From: Ignavibacteria bacterium
GTDB taxonomy: Bacteria > Bacteroidota > Ignavibacteria > Tepidaquicellales > Tepidaquicellaceae
Assembly: GCA_016710985.1 (NCBI GenBank)
Contig: JADJTX010000014.1
Location: forward strand, 62,001 to 126,000
DNA length: 64,000 bases
Reading direction: 5' to 3'
Made by a program: the position numbers and the translations under genes. The notes under the pieces are model-generated. The model did not search any database. It was not told the origin of the DNA and saw only the letters and a list, made by a program, of their open reading frames with translations. This document shows, in pieces, positions 27,217 through 36,509 of this stretch. Position 1 is the first letter of the stretch; every line of letters begins with the position of its first letter.

Positions 27217-28437
27217 ATGCCGAAACTAACTTTACAAAGACTAATATCGGGGAATAAAATAAAAGGTAAGCGCGTATTAGTCAGAGTTGATTTTAATGTC
27301 CCTATTGATGCAGAAGGGACCATTACAGATGACAAAAGAATAATTGAATCCATACCAACAATCAAAGCAATTACTTCCAACGGCGGAAAGTGCATACTAA
27401 TGAGCCATCTCGGAAGACCTAAAGGCGAGAAAAAACCTGAGTATTCTTTATCAGTTGTTGCTGAATATTTATCCAATGTTTTAAATAAACCTGTGCTGTT
27501 TTCAGATGACTGCATAAGTGATGATAATGTTAATGTCATAAATGAAATGAAGGAAGGTGATGTTTTGCTTCTTGAGAATTTGAGATTTTATAAAGAAGAG
27601 GAAAAGAATGATATTGAGTTTGCCAAAAAACTCTCGCAGTATGGTGATATCTACATTAACGATGCATTCGGTACCGCTCACAGAGCTCACGCTTCTACAG
27701 AAGGTGTAACCAAATTCATTAAAGTCTGTGCTGCGGGTTACCTGATGGAAAAAGAACTTAGATACCTGAGCAGCGCAATTGCAGATCCTAAAAGACCGCT
27801 TTGCGCAATTCTTGGCGGTTCAAAAATCTCAGGTAAAATAGATGTGCTGAAAAATTTACTTAACGTTGCTGATACGATCCTTATTGGAGGAGGTATGATG
27901 TTTACTTTTTATAAAGCTTTGGGTTATAATATCGGAAAATCCATTCTCGAAGCCGATAAAGTTGAGCTTGCTAAAGAAATCTTAGAGGATGTTAAAACTT
28001 CAAAAACTAAATTTGAATTACCCGAAGACGTTCTGATGGCTGATAAATTTGATAAAGATGCACAGACCAAAGAAATGTTCTCGGACAGGATTACTTCTGA
28101 TTTTAACGACTGGATCGGTGTTGACATAGGTCCGAAAACAATTCATAAATACAGGGAAGAAATACTTCGTTCGAATACAATAATCTGGAACGGACCTATG
28201 GGTGTATTTGAAATTGACATCTTTGCAACAGGCACAATGGAAATCGCAAAAGCTCTGGCGGATGCTACAAAGAAAGGCGCTGTAACAATTGTCGGAGGAG
28301 GAGATTCTGCAAGCGCTATTGCTAAAGCAAAATTGGAAAATAAGGTAACTCACGTATCCACAGGCGGAGGTGCTTCTCTGGAATATCTTGAAGGGAAAAA
28401 ATTACCCGGCGTTGAAGCACTGAGTGAAGATAGTTGA
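27217..28437 (+). CDS. pgk: Phosphoglycerate kinase
   Basis: 406 residues, the normal length for Pgk. The N-terminal signature RVLVRVDFNVPID, the substrate-binding HLGRPKGEKKPEYSL near 65-80, the AFGTAHRAHASTEG segment near 150 and the C-terminal nucleotide-binding GGGDSASAIAKAKLENKV...STGGGASLE are all present. It makes ATP from 1,3-bisphosphoglycerate in glycolysis. The TGA stop and last residues (EDS) lie where an 8-bp TTGATTGG array begins. No Shine-Dalgarno site is visible in the A-rich leader. It is probably monocistronic. Confidence 0.97.
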   Translation: MPKLTLQRLISGNKIKGKRVLVRVDFNVPIDAEGTITDDKRIIESIPTIKAITSNGGKCILMSHLGRPKGEKKPEYSLSVVAEYLSNVLNKPVLFSDDCISDDNVNVINEMKEGDVLLLENLRFYKEEEKNDIEFAKKLSQYGDIYINDAFGTAHRAHASTEGVTKFIKVCAAGYLMEKELRYLSSAIADPKRPLCAILGGSKISGKIDVLKNLLNVADTILIGGGMMFTFYKALGYNIGKSILEADKVELAKEILEDVKTSKTKFELPEDVLMADKFDKDAQTKEMFSDRITSDFNDWIGVDIGPKTIHKYREEILRSNTIIWNGPMGVFEIDIFATGTMEIAKALADATKKGAVTIVGGGDSASAIAKAKLENKVTHVSTGGGASLEYLEGKKLPGVEALSEDS

Positions 28438-28528
28438 TTGGTTGATTGGTTAAATGGTTGAGTGGTTGAGTGGTTAAAGGGTTGAGTAACCAATTAACCA
28501 GTTAACAAATGAACCAAGTTACCAGTAA
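28434..28528. repeat. Tandem 8-bp arrays (TTGATTGG/TTGAGTGG, then inverted AACCAATT type)
   Basis: Six or more 8-bp units of TTGATTGG, TTAAATGG and TTGAGTGG are followed by their inverse kind (AACCAATTAACCAGTTAAC). The left end supplies the TGA of pgk. The array lies between the convergent pgk and lpxC/fabZ genes. Confidence 0.85.
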
Positions 28529-29935
28529 CTATTTATCAATGATAGCAGCCATAAACTCACCTTCACATGCAAGTTCTCCTCCTATATAATTCTTATAAGC
28601 TTTGCCTGCGATTTTACAAATTCCTCTTTTAAATGAAAGCAGATACATTTCAAAAACAAGCTGGTCACCCGGTGTAACGGGCTTTCTGAATTTTACTTTT
28701 TCAATGGATGCGAAATAAGCCATCTTTGACTGGGGATCATCTAAGGTATTAAGTAAAAGTATAAATCCGCACTGTGCCATTGCCTCAACTATTAATACGC
28801 CAGGCATTACTCTTTTATTCGGGAAATGTCCGTTAAAGAAGGGTTCATTGTATGTAACATTTTTTATTCCGACAATTCTTTTGTTCACTTCCATTTCAAT
28901 TATTCTGTCAACAAGTAAGAACGGATATCTATGCGGCATGATTTCAAGTATGGCTTCGATATCAAATACACAGTCTTTGGATTTCATTACCTGAAACTGC
29001 TTCTCTATTTTCTTTTGCAAATAGAGTTTACGAAGCATCTTAGTAAATTCAACATTTGATTTATGACCTGGTCTTGCAGCTAATATTTGTCCCTTTACCG
29101 GAGCACCTATTAAAGCAAGATCTCCTATTAAATCGAGTAGTTTGTGTCTTGCAGGTTCGTTTTTGAATCTTAATTTTTTGTTGTTTATTATTCCGTTAGA
29201 CCCGAGTATTATACTTTCTTCAATTCCCAGTTTCTTTTTCATGCTTTCCAGCTCGTCATCGGATGCATCTTTATCAACTATCACAATTGCATTGTTGAGA
29301 TCTCCTCCTTTTATAAGTCCCTGCTCCCTGAGATATTCAACTTCACTTAGAAAGCAAAATGTTCTTGAAGGTGCAAATTCTTTTTCAAACTCATTCTCAA
29401 GATTGAATAATCCTGTATGCTGTACGCCTAGCGCAGGATTGTTATAATCTATCATTACTGAAACCCTGAAATCATCTTTCAAAGGAAGAGCAACTATGTC
29501 AACATTATTTTTTTCATCCTGATAATGAACTGTATCTTCAATTACAAGATAGTCACGTTTAGCCTCCTGAGCAATTATACCGGCATTCTTTAATGTATGC
29601 ACATAATCTTTAGCGCTACCATCCATGATCGGCGGCTCGTTAGAATCCAGTTCAACAATTATGTTATCAATTTCACATCCCATTATGCTTGCAAGCACAT
29701 GCTCAACAGTATGGACTTCGGCTCCGTCCTTGGCTATGGTCGTTCCTCTTGAAATGTCAATTACATGATCTATGTCTGCCGGTATCTCCGGTGAATTCGG
29801 AAGATCAGTTCTTTTGAACTTAACTCCGTAGTTTTCAGGAGCAGGTTTGAATGTCATGTTCGACTTGTTTCCCGTATGAAGTCCTACCCCTGATAGAGTT
29901 ACTTCATTCTTTATTGTCTGCTGCTTTTCTAACAT
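28529..29935 (-). CDS. lpxC: Bifunctional LpxC/FabZ (deacetylase + hydroxyacyl-ACP dehydratase)
   Basis: 468 residues, a fusion typical of the Bacteroidetes/Chlorobi group. Residues about 1-305 are LpxC, the zinc UDP-3-O-acyl-GlcNAc deacetylase that commits lipid A synthesis; HTVEHVLAS (75-83) has the zinc-binding H79 and E78, and PARHKLLDLIGDLALIG near 260 carries the catalytic segment. Residues about 320-468 are FabZ with PHRYPFLLVDRI (active His) and GHFPNKRVMPGVLIVEAMAQ (active Glu). It is the last gene of the uppS-bamA-skp-skp-lpxD-lpxC/fabZ run, 12 bp after lpxD, and couples lipid A to fatty-acid synthesis. Confidence 0.96.
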   Translation of the reverse strand: MLEKQQTIKNEVTLSGVGLHTGNKSNMTFKPAPENYGVKFKRTDLPNSPEIPADIDHVIDISRGTTIAKDGAEVHTVEHVLASIMGCEIDNIIVELDSNEPPIMDGSAKDYVHTLKNAGIIAQEAKRDYLVIEDTVHYQDEKNNVDIVALPLKDDFRVSVMIDYNNPALGVQHTGLFNLENEFEKEFAPSRTFCFLSEVEYLREQGLIKGGDLNNAIVIVDKDASDDELESMKKKLGIEESIILGSNGIINNKKLRFKNEPARHKLLDLIGDLALIGAPVKGQILAARPGHKSNVEFTKMLRKLYLQKKIEKQFQVMKSKDCVFDIEAILEIMPHRYPFLLVDRIIEMEVNKRIVGIKNVTYNEPFFNGHFPNKRVMPGVLIVEAMAQCGFILLLNTLDDPQSKMAYFASIEKVKFRKPVTPGDQLVFEMYLLSFKRGICKIAGKAYKNYIGGELACEGEFMAAIIDK

Positions 29936-29947
29936 TTCAAATTATTT

Positions 29948-30973
29948 TTATTTGGATAACTTTTTTTCCAGCTCTTTTACTCTGTCTTCCAGCTTCCTTA
30001 TATTTTGCATACCCACTTCAAGACGCAACGTTTCTTTTAACGGACGCGCACGATAACCGGTATAGATACCGGGCTTATCAATTGATTTTGGTACTCCTAC
30101 TGAAGCGCCGATAATTACATCATCACAAATTGTAATATGTCCTACTAATCCCGACTGACCTCCTATCATGCATCGTTTTCCGATTTTTGTCGATCCCGCA
30201 ATTCCTACCTGTGCAGCTATTACAGTATTCTCATCAATAAAAACATTATGAGCGATCTGAATCTGATTATCCAGTTTCACACCTCTGCATATCTTGGTTT
30301 CTCCTAAAGTTGCCCTGTCAATGCTGCAGTTAGATCCGATCTCAACATTATCTTCAATGACAACATTTCCGGTCTGAGGAATTTTTTTGTAAGTACCGTC
30401 TTCCTGTTTGGCAAATCCAAATCCATCCGAGCCGATGACAGTTCCGGAATGTATGATCACATTATTCCCTATTATACAGTTTTTATAAATTGATACATTG
30501 GGATAAATTATACAGTTATTACCTACGATAGTATTGCTTTCTAAAGTACTGTTTGAATAAATTTTTGTGTTCATTCCCACTGTACAGTTATTTCCTATAG
30601 ATACATAATTGCCAAGATATACATTTTCCCCCAGTTCACAATTTTCACCTGTAAAACAATACTCCGATATTCCATTCTGTTCATTTACTTTCCCTTCCTC
30701 AAACTTTTCCAGCAGCTTTAAAAAAGAAAGATACGGATCCTCTACTCTGATAATGGAAAGATCATTTCTTTTTGTCTTTAGCTCAAATTCATTAGAAATG
30801 ATTATTGCGCCGGCATTGGTTGTCTTGAAATATTTTTCATACTGGGGATTTGAAATGAAAGTTATCTCACTGCTGCCTGCTGTTTCTATTTTTCCGACAC
30901 CTGTAATTTCCTTTTCAATTAATCCTTCAATTCTCCCGGAAAGCAATTCCGCTATCTCTTCAAGCTTCATCAT
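29948..30973 (-). CDS. lpxD: UDP-3-O-acylglucosamine N-acyltransferase
   Basis: 341 residues. An N-terminal uridine-binding domain (1-100) precedes a left-handed beta-helix of hexapeptide repeats (about 105-310; IGNNCTVGMNTKIYSNS type) and a C-terminal helix with a coiled end (residues 320-341). The catalytic histidine segment IQIAHNVFIDENTVIAAQVGIAG is intact. It adds the second acyl chain in lipid A synthesis. Its start overlaps the stop of the upstream Skp-like gene (4-bp overlap). Confidence 0.95.
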   Translation of the reverse strand: MMKLEEIAELLSGRIEGLIEKEITGVGKIETAGSSEITFISNPQYEKYFKTTNAGAIIISNEFELKTKRNDLSIIRVEDPYLSFLKLLEKFEEGKVNEQNGISEYCFTGENCELGENVYLGNYVSIGNNCTVGMNTKIYSNSTLESNTIVGNNCIIYPNVSIYKNCIIGNNVIIHSGTVIGSDGFGFAKQEDGTYKKIPQTGNVVIEDNVEIGSNCSIDRATLGETKICRGVKLDNQIQIAHNVFIDENTVIAAQVGIAGSTKIGKRCMIGGQSGLVGHITICDDVIIGASVGVPKSIDKPGIYTGYRARPLKETLRLEVGMQNIRKLEDRVKELEKKLSK

Positions 30974-31503
30974 TTTCCTTCGATTTCATTTATTACTTTC
31001 AGAGTAAGGTCATAATTTTCATTTACATATAAAAGTAAAATATCTGCGTTCCTGTCAAACACATAATCATAACTGCCATCCTTGGCGACAACTTCAATTG
31101 CCTTGAATATTCTGTCCTGAACCGGTTTCATGAATTCCGTTTGCTTTAAGAAATATTCTCCGTTCTCTCCGAATTTTTCCACCTTAAAATTCGTAACGGA
31201 AGTTTCCAGCGCCGTAATCTGCGCCTCGGTTTGCTCCTTAAGCTGGTCGGTCAGAATGAGCTTCTTTTTCTCATAATCATCTTTTACAAACGCAAGACTG
31301 TCCTGTAATACTTTCAGTTCACCCTGCCATTGTGTTACAAGATTATCCAGTCGTAATTTCGCATCCCTGGAATCCTGCATTGCATCCAGTATCCTTTTTG
31401 AGTCTATATAGCCTACTTTTGTCTGTGCCGGTATTACTGAAGTTAAGATCAAGGAAAAAAATAATATTGAGAATATTAAAACTGATTTTTTGATTCCGGT
31501 CAT
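30970..31503 (-). CDS. OmpH/Skp-like periplasmic chaperone (second copy)
   Basis: 177 residues. A signal peptide (about 1-26, ending IPAQ) is followed by TKVGYIDSKRILDAM, the Skp opening motif, and then two long amphipathic helices that form the coiled-coil tentacles (about 55-140). Skp holds unfolded outer-membrane proteins and delivers them to BamA. It overlaps lpxD by 4 bp and follows another Skp-like gene, so the two are probably an old tandem duplication; sequence identity between them is low. Confidence 0.9.
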   Translation of the reverse strand: MTGIKKSVLIFSILFFSLILTSVIPAQTKVGYIDSKRILDAMQDSRDAKLRLDNLVTQWQGELKVLQDSLAFVKDDYEKKKLILTDQLKEQTEAQITALETSVTNFKVEKFGENGEYFLKQTEFMKPVQDRIFKAIEVVAKDGSYDYVFDRNADILLLYVNENYDLTLKVINEIEGK

Positions 31504-31526
31504 GATTGCATTATTTTAATATAAAA

Positions 31527-31556
31527 GCCTGCAGGTTACTTAATTAGCTTGCAGGC
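31527..31556 (-). terminator. Hairpin with T-run between the two skp-like genes
   Basis: On the minus strand GCCTGCA and TGCAGGC pair around a 16-base loop and are followed by TTTTAT. It sits inside the operon, so it may be a partial terminator or an RNA processing/stabilising hairpin. Confidence 0.6.
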
Positions 31557-31597
31557 AGGAATAGAATTAAATAAAGAGGTTGATAAAAAATCCGTTA

Positions 31598-32164
31598 TTA
31601 TTTAAGTTTATCCAGTACTTTAAAGGTAATATCAAAATCCTTATCCCCGTATATCATTGTCCCGTCAGCTTTATCGAACACAAAGTTTATTTTCATGGAC
31701 TTTGCAACATCTTCAATTGTCTTTGTGATCTTCTCTTTTACAGGCTTAAAAAGTTCTGACTGCCTTTGCAATAGATTATTCTGAACTGTCTGCTTATAAG
31801 CATCCAGTCCTTCACCGAGGGTCTGAATTTCCTGCTGCAGCCCGCCAATTTGTTCCTGCAATGACTTCATCTCCGCATCGGATTGAATTGCTCCCGACTC
31901 AACTTTCTTCTGTGCATCTTCATATTGTGATTTGAAAATTTCAGCTTTTGATTTGATGTCAGTTTCTCTTGTCTGTATAGTATCAAGATAAAGCTTTTGA
32001 AGTCCTTCAAGTTCTGTCTGAACTTTCTGAGCCTCAGGCAATTGTTTTAGAATGGTTTCACTGTCAACATATCCAATTTTAATTTGTGACTGCGCCTCTC
32101 CGCTAAAGAATATAGTGAGAATTGCAACGATCATTAAAAAATATTTCACATAACTTGTTTTCAA
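31598..32164 (-). CDS. OmpH/Skp-like periplasmic chaperone (first copy)
   Basis: 188 residues with a signal peptide (1-26, ending GEAQS) and the Skp opening motif IKIGYVDSETILKQLPEA. The long Gln/Glu/Lys-rich helical segment (about 45-145) makes the tentacle coiled coil. It lies directly downstream of bamA, whose substrates it would carry across the periplasm. A hairpin follows before the second copy. Length and domain layout are normal for the family. Confidence 0.92.
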   Translation of the reverse strand: MKTSYVKYFLMIVAILTIFFSGEAQSQIKIGYVDSETILKQLPEAQKVQTELEGLQKLYLDTIQTRETDIKSKAEIFKSQYEDAQKKVESGAIQSDAEMKSLQEQIGGLQQEIQTLGEGLDAYKQTVQNNLLQRQSELFKPVKEKITKTIEDVAKSMKINFVFDKADGTMIYGDKDFDITFKVLDKLK

Positions 32165-32220
32165 AAAAGTTCTCCTTCTTATTTTTATTTTATTGTTATT
32201 AGTTAATTTATATTAATTTG

Positions 32221-34587
32221 TTAAAATCCTTTACCGAATTGAAAATGAAACAAAAATTTAGGGTCCTGCCCGTCCACAGCTTTTCTGTCAAATCCATATC
32301 CGAAATCAAATCCTACAAGTCCAACAGCCGGAAGTATTAATCTGGTACCGAATCCAGCTGAACGGTACAAATCAAACGGGTCAGTCTTTTCAATGTCTGA
32401 CCATACATTCCCTGCTTCTGCAAATGCAAGAATAAATATTGGCAACGGGTCCTGAGAGAGTGAGTATCTTAATTCAACTCCGTATTTTGTAGTTACTGCT
32501 CCACCTATCGGACTTCCGAATGGGTTTTTTGGTCCTATACTTCTGTCATCATATCCCCTTAAAGCTATTGTATTATATGTAAGTCCGTTACCTCCCATAT
32601 AAAATACTTCAGTCGGCGGAATGTATTTGTCAGCATCAAAAGAATTTACAAATGAGAACTGAAAATTTGAAAACAATACAAGCTTCCTGTTGATCGTAAG
32701 AGGTGTAAATGCTTCAGTAAGAAATATGTTTTTAATAAATCCTACTGATCCCGGAAGAAGAAGCCCCCCTGACATTTCTGTAGAGTTTGATACACGCGTT
32801 CCTGTAGTCGGGAATATTGGCTCAAATACTGATGATCTTGAAATTATCTGCCTTATACTGAACTGACTGCTCAGACCTTCCTTATAATAATCATCACCGT
32901 TTATAACATTTGTCCTTTGAAATTTTACAGTCCAGTCACCTCTGAAATAATCATCGGGAAATTTAAATCTCCTTCCGATATTTACGGAAGCTCCTGTTTC
33001 TTTTAAATCAACGTTCGAATTCTGCCGTGTATCAAAAATATTAAATCCGAACAAAGTTCTTGTATTATAAAGCCATGGCTCCTGAAATCCTATGTCAAAA
33101 GTTCTGTAAGTTCCTCCGGTTCCGAATGTCCAGTTGAATGAAAGGATTTGCCCTGCCCCGCCTTTGAAAGGCTCGGCTATGTCAAAATTATTAAATGTCA
33201 GACCTAAAGAACCTGTTACCCCATAGCTTCCGCTGTATCCTACTGAAGCATTGAACTGATCTGAGGATTTTTCTTCTACTATGTATTTTATATTTACCGT
33301 ACTGTCATTTGCCAATGAAATGTCCTGAGTCAGCTTTTCCGGATTAAAATAATTAAGTCCGGATAGCTGCTGCATGCTTCTTCTTATGCTGCTCTTGCTG
33401 AAATAATCTCCGGGAAGAGTATACAGCTCTCTTCTTAAAACTTTATCCTTTGTCTTGTCATTTCCTTCAAACCCGATCAGACCAAACTTGAATTGATTTC
33501 CTTCATTGATCTTTACTATCAGGTCAACTTTATTATCACCGGCCGGTTCTTCTTCAATGTCTGCATTGAATGAAAGATAACCCCGGTCAAGATACAATGA
33601 ACTTATGTCTGATTCAGCTTCATTCCCGAACAAATTTTCCTGTAATCTTTTAGAGTTATAAACCTCTCCTTTATTCAGCCCGATCCTTGATATCAACTCA
33701 TTATCCTCAAAAAGAGTGTTTCCCTCAACCTTTATATCATTAATATAATATTTGCTGCCTTCATCGATATTTATTACAATATTTACATCTTCTTTTGAAG
33801 AGAGTATCTTAAGCTCATCACCCGTTACAACAGCATCTTTGTATCCTTTTTCCTTATAATATTTCTCTATAAGCTTTTTGTCTTCTTCATACTTTGTCTT
33901 GTCAAATGTAGCTCCGTCAAAAATATTCCACCATACTGCTTCTGATGTTTCGTCCATAGCACTTTTCAGATCACCCGATGATACGTTTTTGTTACCCTCA
34001 AATTCAATACTGCGGACTGTAAGTTTTTCACCTTCATTGATCTTGACTCTTATCCTCGCTTCATTGTTAGCCGATATTAATTTGTCAACCTCCACTTTTG
34101 CAAGCCCGTATCCCTCTTCGGCATAATACTTTTCCAGATTAAATTTTATATCCTGAAGCTTTTGATCAGATACTACTTCACCGGTAACTAAATTTACATA
34201 GTCTTTTAAATCTTCATCATCATATTCATCATTGCCTGTGATTTCAACCTTTTCCACCCTTGGCAGCTCTTCAACTTCAATCACAAGATAAACATCATTA
34301 CCGAATTTTTTATCAATGTAGATTTTTGCATCAGAAAAAATTCCTATGTTCCACAGCCGTTTTATGGCTTCCCTTGTATCATCTGAAGGAATTGCAATTT
34401 CCTGCCCGGTATTCAGTCCTGAATAGGATATTATTGTACCTGATTCATAACTTTTATTTCCTTTTGTACTTATACTTGCAATTTTATAGATCGTAGGTCC
34501 TGTTTCCTGCGAAAAAGTCTCTGTGAAAGTTAATATGAATGATAATATGACAAGGGCTGTAATCTTAAGAATGTTTATTCTTTGCAT
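32221..34587 (-). CDS. bamA: Outer-membrane protein assembly factor BamA
   Basis: 788 residues. A signal peptide (1-26, ending TFSQE) is followed by five POTRA domains (about 32-430; VEKVEITGNDEYDDEDLKDYV, VRSIEFEGNKNVSSGDLKSAM and INDIKVEGNTLFEDNELISRI mark successive units) and a 16-strand barrel. The barrel has the conserved ALRGYDDRSIGP loop (the RGY/VRGF motif of Omp85) and ends in FLFHFQFGKGF with a C-terminal aromatic. It folds and inserts outer-membrane proteins. It sits between uppS and the skp-like genes, the normal arrangement in this group. Confidence 0.97.
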   Translation of the reverse strand: MQRINILKITALVILSFILTFTETFSQETGPTIYKIASISTKGNKSYESGTIISYSGLNTGQEIAIPSDDTREAIKRLWNIGIFSDAKIYIDKKFGNDVYLVIEVEELPRVEKVEITGNDEYDDEDLKDYVNLVTGEVVSDQKLQDIKFNLEKYYAEEGYGLAKVEVDKLISANNEARIRVKINEGEKLTVRSIEFEGNKNVSSGDLKSAMDETSEAVWWNIFDGATFDKTKYEEDKKLIEKYYKEKGYKDAVVTGDELKILSSKEDVNIVINIDEGSKYYINDIKVEGNTLFEDNELISRIGLNKGEVYNSKRLQENLFGNEAESDISSLYLDRGYLSFNADIEEEPAGDNKVDLIVKINEGNQFKFGLIGFEGNDKTKDKVLRRELYTLPGDYFSKSSIRRSMQQLSGLNYFNPEKLTQDISLANDSTVNIKYIVEEKSSDQFNASVGYSGSYGVTGSLGLTFNNFDIAEPFKGGAGQILSFNWTFGTGGTYRTFDIGFQEPWLYNTRTLFGFNIFDTRQNSNVDLKETGASVNIGRRFKFPDDYFRGDWTVKFQRTNVINGDDYYKEGLSSQFSIRQIISRSSVFEPIFPTTGTRVSNSTEMSGGLLLPGSVGFIKNIFLTEAFTPLTINRKLVLFSNFQFSFVNSFDADKYIPPTEVFYMGGNGLTYNTIALRGYDDRSIGPKNPFGSPIGGAVTTKYGVELRYSLSQDPLPIFILAFAEAGNVWSDIEKTDPFDLYRSAGFGTRLILPAVGLVGFDFGYGFDRKAVDGQDPKFLFHFQFGKGF

Positions 34588-34590
34588 GTT

Positions 34591-35373
34591 TTAAATTGTC
34601 TTTTTCTTGTTTAATTGTTCGCTGGTAAGTCCGAATCTTCTTTCTCTTTTCTGATATTCTGAAATTGCCTTATAATATTGATTTCTTTTGAAGTCAGGCC
34701 AGTAGTTATTATCAATGTAAATTTCACTGTAAGCTAACTGCCATAACAAAAAATTACTGATTCTGAATTCACCCCCGGTCCTTATCATTAAGTCCGGATC
34801 AGGTATTTCATTCATTGCCAGGTATTTTGAAAATTCCTTTTCGTTTAATGCATTTAAATCGAGTTTTGATTTATTTTGTTCCGAAAGAATTTTTTTTACT
34901 GCATTCAGAATGTCCCATCTTCCGCTGTAGCTCAAAGCAAGATTCAATGTCATAAGTTTATTGTCTTTTGTCTTCTCCATCGCATCTTCAAGCTCTTTCA
35001 GGACTTTCTCCGGAAGACTTTCAAGATCTCCCGTTGCTATAAGCCTGACATCGTTCTGATGAAGCCTGTCGGTCTCATCACGTATAGAACGGATCAGAAG
35101 TTTCATCAGTAATGTAACTTCTGTCCTTGGCCTTTTCCAGTTTTCAGTGGAGAAAGTATATAATGTAAGATACTTCACACCTATTTGTCCCGATGCTTCT
35201 ACAATATCCCTTGCTGAATTCACACCTTCATTATGACCGAATACCCTTGATAAGCCTTTAGACTGAGCCCACCTCCCGTTTCCGTCCATTATTATTGCAA
35301 TATGAACCGGAATCTCACCGCTGGCTTTTAACTCATCCTGCCTGACTTTATCTTTTGGAGACGGTTTTATCAA
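34591..35373 (-). CDS. uppS: Undecaprenyl diphosphate synthase (isoprenyl transferase)
   Basis: 260 residues, normal length. The signature IIMDGNGRWAQSKG with catalytic D30 and the C-terminal RTGGEFRISNFLLWQLAYSE are both intact. It condenses isopentenyl diphosphate onto farnesyl diphosphate to make the C55 lipid carrier for peptidoglycan and O-antigen. The stop is 3 bp before bamA, so the two are surely co-transcribed. It is the first gene of the uppS to lpxC/fabZ run. Confidence 0.97.
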   Translation of the reverse strand: MIKPSPKDKVRQDELKASGEIPVHIAIIMDGNGRWAQSKGLSRVFGHNEGVNSARDIVEASGQIGVKYLTLYTFSTENWKRPRTEVTLLMKLLIRSIRDETDRLHQNDVRLIATGDLESLPEKVLKELEDAMEKTKDNKLMTLNLALSYSGRWDILNAVKKILSEQNKSKLDLNALNEKEFSKYLAMNEIPDPDLMIRTGGEFRISNFLLWQLAYSEIYIDNNYWPDFKRNQYYKAISEYQKRERRFGLTSEQLNKKKTI

Positions 35374-35461
35374 TTTTTGGCTAACTTAGGCTTGGTTAAT
35401 ATTAATAATGTTTTCCTGAATTCAAACCTGTTTCGGTAAATTAAATCAGGACTGAATATAA

Positions 35462-36448
35462 TCATGCCAGCCCCAGAATTCCTTTGACAACATTCATTTT
35501 CTCATTTGCTATTATACCTGCATTGCTATTGCCTTCTGCTATTACATTTTTTAACCTTTCTTCATCATCTCTTATCTCTGAAAATGTTTTCTGAATATCT
35601 TTTAATTTTTGAGAAACTATCTCTCCTAAATCATTTTTGAATACACCGTATCCTTTACCTTCGTATTCTTTTTCTATTTCATCAAATGTCTTGTCAGCAA
35701 ACTCCGAATAAATAGTTAATAAATTACTTATCTCAGGTTTGTCTTTACTGAAACTGATTTTATTATCAGAATCAGTAACTGCTCTTTTAAATTTTTTTAT
35801 TATTGAATCCGGATCTTCATCTAACCCTATAAAACTGTCAGCTGATTCACTCTTGCTCATTTTTTTTGTTGCATCATTTAAAGACATTATCTTTGCAGTC
35901 GTCTTTGACAAAGTTGCTTTAGGTATCTTAAACGTCTCACCGTGAATATTGTTAAATCTCTGAGCAATCGCCTTACATAACTCTATGTGCTGTGTCTGAT
36001 CCATCCCTACCGGTATTTCATCCGCATCATAAAGCAGAACATCGCCTGCCATAAGCACCGGATAGTCATACAATCCGACAAACTGTCCTTCCTTTCCTGA
36101 TTTTAAAGACTTATCTTTAAATTGTGTCATCTTTGCAAGCTCACCCATGGTTACATAGTTGTTGAGTATCCAGCAGATCTCACTGTGTGCAGGTATCATT
36201 GACTGAATGAAAATTACTGACTTATTTGGGTCAACTCCGACTGTAAGCAGCCATGCAACAATATCAAAAGTTCTTTTCCTTAACAGTCCGGCATCCTGCT
36301 TTACAGTGATTGCATGTAAATTTGCAACAAAGAAAAAGTTTTCATAACCGTCAAGATGCTGGTTGTCAGCCCATCTCTTCATCGCTCCGAGATAATTTCC
36401 AATCGTCAGATCACCTGACGGCTTTATGCCTGATACTACTCTCTTCAA
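35462..36448 (-). CDS. trpS: Tryptophan-tRNA ligase
   Basis: 328 residues, the standard length for bacterial TrpS. The class I signatures are PSGDLTIGNYLGA (HIGH-like, residues 10-22) and KMSKS near 195. The tryptophan-site segment YPVLMAGDVLLYDADEIPVGMDQTQH is intact. It charges tRNA-Trp. It lies 88 bp upstream of uppS and about 60 bp downstream of the M42 peptidase on the same strand. The ATG start is supported by the usual RVVSGIKPSG N-terminus. Confidence 0.96.
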   Translation of the reverse strand: MKRVVSGIKPSGDLTIGNYLGAMKRWADNQHLDGYENFFFVANLHAITVKQDAGLLRKRTFDIVAWLLTVGVDPNKSVIFIQSMIPAHSEICWILNNYVTMGELAKMTQFKDKSLKSGKEGQFVGLYDYPVLMAGDVLLYDADEIPVGMDQTQHIELCKAIAQRFNNIHGETFKIPKATLSKTTAKIMSLNDATKKMSKSESADSFIGLDEDPDSIIKKFKRAVTDSDNKISFSKDKPEISNLLTIYSEFADKTFDEIEKEYEGKGYGVFKNDLGEIVSQKLKDIQKTFSEIRDDEERLKNVIAEGNSNAGIIANEKMNVVKGILGLA

Positions 36449-36509
36449 GTAAATAAAATATTTTATAAAATTTGTTGATAAAATTTCCTGAACAGGCTTT
36501 ACCCTAAGC

